Origin: CAMDWQ01 sp964497635
GTDB taxonomy: Bacteria > Omnitrophota > Gorgyraeia > 2-02-FULL-51-18
Length of the DNA: 8,316 bases
Assembly: GCA_964497635.1 (NCBI GenBank)
Contig: CAZCDB010000060.1
Location: forward strand, 1 to 8,316
Direction of reading: 5' to 3'
The notes under the pieces were generated by a model. That model was given only the letters and a program-made list of their open reading frames with translations. It ran no database searches and was not told the origin of the DNA. How positions within the stretch are numbered: the first letter of the stretch is position 1; every line of letters begins with the position of its first letter. Shown piece by piece: positions 5,588 to 8,316 of the stretch. Made by a program: the position numbers and the translations under genes.

Positions 5588-6622
5588 TTATTTGCTAGCG
5601 AGGACGTAGGCAAAAACCAGAGGAGCTACAATCGTGGCATCCGACTCAATGATAAAGCGCGGAGTATTGCCATCGAGTTTGCCCCAAGTGATCTTTTCAT
5701 TGGGGACCGCACCGCTGTAAGAGCCGTAAGAAGTGGTGCTGTCGGAGATCTGACAAAAATAGCCCCAAAGAGTCACTTTTTCTTTAAGATCTTGTTCGAT
5801 TAAAGGCACAACACAAATAGGAAAATCTCCCGCAATCCCGCCGGCGATCTGGAAGAAACCGATCGATTTTCCCTTGGTATTTTCTTTGTACCACTCGATT
5901 AGATAGGCCATCTGCTCAAGACCGGACTTAACCACTTGAAAGTTCGAAACCTCTTTGCGGATCACATTCGCCACAAAAATATTTCCCAAGGTCGAATCTT
6001 CCCAGCCTGGGGTAAAGATAGGAATATTTTTCTCGCAAGCCGCCAAAAGCCAAGAATCCTTGGGGTCAATCTGGTAGTGCTCTTTGATCACGCCACTGCG
6101 AAGTAGCTGGTACATGTACTCATAGGGGAAATAGCGCTTTTTTTCTTGATCGGCCTTCTGCCAAAATTTAAGCACCTGCCGCTCAATGCGGCGCATTGCC
6201 TCTTCTTCGGGGATGCAGGTATCGGTCACGCGATTGTGGCCACCCTCACGAAGCTCGACTTCTTCTTCGGCGGTCAGATTACGATAATTGGGCACGCGTT
6301 TGTAGTGGTCATGCGCGACAAGATTAAAAACATCCTCTTCAAGATTGGCGCCTGTGCAGGTAATCGCATGAATTTTGTCCTGGCGGATCATCTCGGCGAG
6401 TGTAATCCCAAGCTCGGCCGTGCTCATGGCGCCACCCAACGTCACCATCATTTTATTGCCATTTCTTAAATGATCACAGTAAGCTTCGGCCGCATCAATC
6501 ACCACAGCCGAATTAAAATGACGAAAATTGTGCGTGATAAAATCTTTAACCGCTTTAAAATCCGTTGCGCTGGAAACAAGCCCCGCGCTAGATTTCTTGG
6601 GTGACTGAATCTGTATCGCCAT
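5588..6622 (-). CDS. Deoxyhypusine synthase family protein (probable polyamine-type aminobutyl transferase)
   Basis: A 344-residue homologue of deoxyhypusine synthase, the NAD-dependent enzyme that moves the aminobutyl group of spermidine through a lysine-imine intermediate. The best evidence is the C-terminal SGAVPNEKITWGKL block, matching human SGARPDEAVSWGKI. Lys315 is the equivalent of catalytic Lys329, with Trp313 and Glu309 matching Trp327 and Glu323. NAD-site features such as GANLEED (91-97) and EDSTLGN (208-214, Asp209 for Asp238) are visible. Other substrate-pocket residues differ: Asn214 for Asp243, Asp266 for His288, Tyr302 for Asp316. Bacteria lack the eIF5A substrate, and some bacterial homologues make homospermidine-like polyamines, so a small-molecule amine acceptor is inferred. 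The ATG at 6622 has GGAGG 5 nt upstream and a candidate promoter before it. It probably leads the unit continuing into the pseudouridine synthase gene. Confidence 0.88.
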   Translation of the reverse strand: MAIQIQSPKKSSAGLVSSATDFKAVKDFITHNFRHFNSAVVIDAAEAYCDHLRNGNKMMVTLGGAMSTAELGITLAEMIRQDKIHAITCTGANLEEDVFNLVAHDHYKRVPNYRNLTAEEEVELREGGHNRVTDTCIPEEEAMRRIERQVLKFWQKADQEKKRYFPYEYMYQLLRSGVIKEHYQIDPKDSWLLAACEKNIPIFTPGWEDSTLGNIFVANVIRKEVSNFQVVKSGLEQMAYLIEWYKENTKGKSIGFFQIAGGIAGDFPICVVPLIEQDLKEKVTLWGYFCQISDSTTSYGSYSGAVPNEKITWGKLDGNTPRFIIESDATIVAPLVFAYVLASK

Positions 6623-6658
6623 TATTTCCTCCGTATCAATATCAATAAGTTACAACAA

Positions 6659-6688
6659 TTTATAACACGAACGCACTTGGAGTCACAA
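6659..6688 (-). promoter_or_regulatory. Candidate sigma70 promoter for the deoxyhypusine-synthase-like gene
   Basis: TTGTGA (6688-6683, 4 of 6) and TATAAA (6664-6659, 5 of 6) are separated by 18 nt on the minus strand in an AT-rich intergenic stretch. The predicted start near 6652 gives a leader of about 30 nt with GGAGG ahead of the ATG. No hairpin-plus-U terminator is visible between this and the preceding gene's stop, so read-through is also possible. Confidence 0.5.
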
Positions 6689-6720
6689 GGAAAATATACC
6701 CACTAACTCTTCAAAAAATC

Positions 6721-8004
6721 TTAAAGCACCATCAAAGTCCAAGTTACAGCGTCGCTACTATTGGTTGATACACTTGCATACGGCGCAATTCTCTTATACT
6801 GGAGTTTTACCGTAACTGATCCAGCGGCAACAGGTGTTGCCCATGAGCTAGAATAGCTTTGATGACCTGAAGCATTGTTACAAAACTGTGTTTCTGGGCC
6901 GACTAAAGCACCAATCACTGGCCTGATCTGAAAAACGGCGCCACTGGCGCTCTGCCAACTACCCACACTCCACACCATTACCGCCTTTCCAGCTCTGGGA
7001 ATTGTCACCACCTTATCTGAATCAGTAATATCCACAAAACTGGTGGAGCTATAGGTATAGGTTCCCTGGGCCACATGAAGTTGATCAGTAAAAATGGATC
7101 CACCAGCGCCGACCATATCTACCCAGGTCCCGTTCTCACAGACTCTAAACTTATCGCTGTACGCGTTGTAATAAATCTTTCCATTAACAATGCTAGGATC
7201 TCCTGATGTGGTTTTGCGAGGGACTAAGATGGCTCCTCCATCGGCAGAGATCTCAAGACCAGAGCTTTCAAGAGACATGTGAGTGGTTAGACTCCCTGCA
7301 GCATTATCCTCGGTCTGAAACTGGATCGAAGAATTTCTAGAACCATCGTTAGCGTCCGTCCAAACAGATTGAATGCGTGCCATAGGACGATTGTCAGTGG
7401 AAGAAGACTCTCCTGTAAAAAGAAGTCCTGTTCCAAAATTATTATCCGGAACTCCTGAAGAAGAGTGATGGATTCTTAAAACATCGGTGACTGTGGCAGT
7501 GCTTGTATCATTGGATACTACGTGAATTTTTGTGACTGGATCAGCCGTGCCCAGCCCGAGTCTACCCTGCTGATCCAGAATCATCCCCGGCTGAGCATCA
7601 GCAAGCGTCTGACCTCCTAGTCTAAAATTATTAAGCCCTTCGTTATAGTCAGCGGGTGCGGCGTTTGAGCTGGTCCCAAAATACAGTTCAGTCCCGCTAC
7701 CATCTTCATGCATCCAGATACCGGCTTTTGGGATTGTGGGGTTATCATCGGTGGTTGTCCAAAATACCCCTGGCATAAAATCATCCGTTGCCAGATCCGT
7801 CACAATTTGAATCCCCGCTTTAGTGACGCCTCCCGTAAAAATACCTAAAGAATCACTCGGCTCCTCTATCTGAAGTTTTTTATAACTTCCATAAGGCGAG
7901 GGGTAATAAGTCGAGAGGTTGACATCTTCTGCGTATAGCGGCGTTGAAAGCATAAAGACAGCTAGAGGGGGTAAAAAAAAGAATGCGTACTTTTTAAATG
8001 TCAT
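6721..8004 (-). CDS. Secreted beta-rich surface protein with TYYPSPYGSY motif and phage-tail-fibre-like segments
   Basis: Exported protein of 427 residues with no assignable enzyme activity. Residues 1-25 are a signal peptide (MTFKKYAFFF start, cleavage after LYA). The mature end begins EDVNLSTYYPSPYGSY, a motif I associate with many secreted proteins of Omnitrophota. GRLGLGTADPVTKIHV (about 147-162) matches the recurring G-x-(V/L)-G-(I/L)-G-T-x-x-P unit of tail-spike and surface-fibre proteins. IYYNAYSDKFRVCENGTWV (277-295) is the kind of short module seen before their C-terminal beta domains. The remainder (about 305-427) is Ser/Thr/Val-rich and probably a beta-sandwich head. The protein is poor in Lys and has only two Cys in the mature part. 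A TTG at 8028 would add eight residues, but the ATG at 8004 has GGAGG 8 nt upstream and starts a clean signal peptide. Likely a cell-surface or extracellular fibre/adhesin; partner unknown. Confidence 0.83.
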   Translation of the reverse strand: MTFKKYAFFFLPPLAVFMLSTPLYAEDVNLSTYYPSPYGSYKKLQIEEPSDSLGIFTGGVTKAGIQIVTDLATDDFMPGVFWTTTDDNPTIPKAGIWMHEDGSGTELYFGTSSNAAPADYNEGLNNFRLGGQTLADAQPGMILDQQGRLGLGTADPVTKIHVVSNDTSTATVTDVLRIHHSSSGVPDNNFGTGLLFTGESSSTDNRPMARIQSVWTDANDGSRNSSIQFQTEDNAAGSLTTHMSLESSGLEISADGGAILVPRKTTSGDPSIVNGKIYYNAYSDKFRVCENGTWVDMVGAGGSIFTDQLHVAQGTYTYSSTSFVDITDSDKVVTIPRAGKAVMVWSVGSWQSASGAVFQIRPVIGALVGPETQFCNNASGHQSYSSSWATPVAAGSVTVKLQYKRIAPYASVSTNSSDAVTWTLMVL

Positions 8005-8012
8005 CACCTCAG

Positions 8013-8017
8013 CCTCC
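8013..8017 (-). promoter_or_regulatory. Shine-Dalgarno deciding the start of the secreted protein gene
   Basis: GGAGG on the minus strand lies 8 nt before the ATG at 8004, favouring that start over the TTG at 8028, which has no such site. Confidence 0.75.
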
Positions 8018-8031
8018 GATTTATCCAACTC

Positions 8032-8061
8032 ATACTACCCCGCATCATCAACCATTGTCTA
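8032..8061 (-). promoter_or_regulatory. Candidate promoter for the secreted protein gene
   Basis: TAGACA (8061-8056, 5 of 6 for a -35) and TAGTAT (8037-8032, 4 of 6 for a -10) are 18 nt apart on the minus strand. Transcription would begin near 8025, inside the optional TTG-initiated extension, which again favours the ATG at 8004. No terminator is visible after the preceding gene, so a shared transcript is also possible. Confidence 0.35.
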
Positions 8062-8076
8062 GAAGAATGTAGGTAT

Positions 8077-8316
8077 TTATGAATTTTTATAGAAAAGTTT
8101 TTTGATCAATACCCAAAGAAAAAAAATCAAGACAAGCGGTAAAACAAAGTAGACAAAAAAGAATAGAAGCAAAAGAAATATTCCAACACCTAAAGCTACC
8201 CCGAAAGCCTGCGCTACCAATCGCTGAAGAGAGCTCTCCGGAGCCTTCGGCTTTTCTGAAAAAGTGTAGCGAATTTCCCCATGATCCGGCTTTTCGGGAC
8301 GAAGCTCAATAATTTC
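8077..8316 (-). CDS. C-terminal part of a small hypothetical membrane protein (start outside window)
   Basis: An open frame enters from the right edge and ends with TAA at 8079-8077, giving 79 residues. The first 35 or so are polar and charged (EIIELRPEKPDHGEIRYTF, then Pro/Lys/Glu-rich). About 36-71 is a nearly uninterrupted hydrophobic stretch rich in Phe, Leu and Val with one Pro near 60, long enough for a pair of membrane helices or a helical hairpin. It ends in a basic tail (KKLFYKNS) that would remain in the cytoplasm. I recognise no family. It is the same strand as all neighbours and ends 72 nt before the next ATG. Its coding status is supported by length, composition and strand rather than homology. 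Confidence 0.68.
   Translation of the reverse strand, partial: EIIELRPEKPDHGEIRYTFSEKPKAPESSLQRLVAQAFGVALGVGIFLLLLFFFVYFVLPLVLIFFLWVLIKKLFYKNS

Noticed and set aside
6146..6469. 107-residue plus-strand open frame opposite the deoxyhypusine-synthase-like gene
   Set aside because: It is antisense to a well-supported conserved gene and has no ribosome binding site or recognisable motif.
6721..8004. Prophage tail fibre gene
   Set aside because: The protein has a signal peptide and no phage genes lie next to it. The fibre-like motifs are also common in bacterial surface proteins.
1..8316. CRISPR arrays, tRNA or rRNA genes
   Set aside because: No regularly spaced direct repeats were seen, and no cloverleaf or rRNA signature was recognised on either strand by eye.

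Overview
The window looks like a piece of a chromosome from a candidate-phylum, Gram-negative-type bacterium, most likely Omnitrophota. That placement is an inference. It rests mainly on the secreted protein at 6721-8004, whose mature N-terminus carries a TYYPSPYGSY motif that I associate with secreted/surface proteins of that phylum. An outer-envelope OmpA-LysM protein supports a diderm cell. Base composition is moderate, and nothing in the coding region looks recently acquired. Every confident gene is on the minus strand, so transcription runs from right to left.

Right part (8316 down to 5588). The window opens inside the C-terminus of a small membrane protein (8077-8316). Next come a secreted beta-rich protein with a signal peptide (6721-8004) and a deoxyhypusine-synthase-family enzyme (5588-6622), each with a candidate promoter and a good Shine-Dalgarno.

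Middle part (5613 down to 2013). This is a tightly packed run: RluA-type pseudouridine synthase, long LOG-family protein, OmpA-LysM envelope protein, and a 7-TM BAX-inhibitor-1 (YccA/YbhL) protein. Genes overlap or are 80 nt or less apart. Two junctions have a stop codon fused to an in-frame TTG (TTGA). The run ends at a clear intrinsic terminator (1955-1985).

Left part (1985 down to 1). A compact phosphoglycerate mutase (1317-1931) begins just after that terminator. A near-consensus sigma70 promoter (1288-1316), with a dyad over its -10 box, then drives a TM-helix-repeat (MscS/CmpX-like) membrane protein through a 136-nt leader that contains a REP-like palindrome (1165-1225). A strong bidirectional terminator (416-456) ends this unit. 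Positions 60-415 hold no convincing gene. They hold a striking imperfect palindrome (about 148-345) with a 30-bp perfect inverted repeat and nested hairpins, either a MITE-like element or a structured RNA. At the very left edge a further minus-strand gene may begin (1-59).

Functionally the genes are mostly housekeeping (glycolysis, rRNA/tRNA modification, polyamine-type and nucleotide metabolism) mixed with envelope genes (OmpA-LysM, BI-1, mechanosensitive-like channel, secreted protein). The least explained items are the branched palindrome at 148-345 and the altered active site of the deoxyhypusine-synthase homologue.
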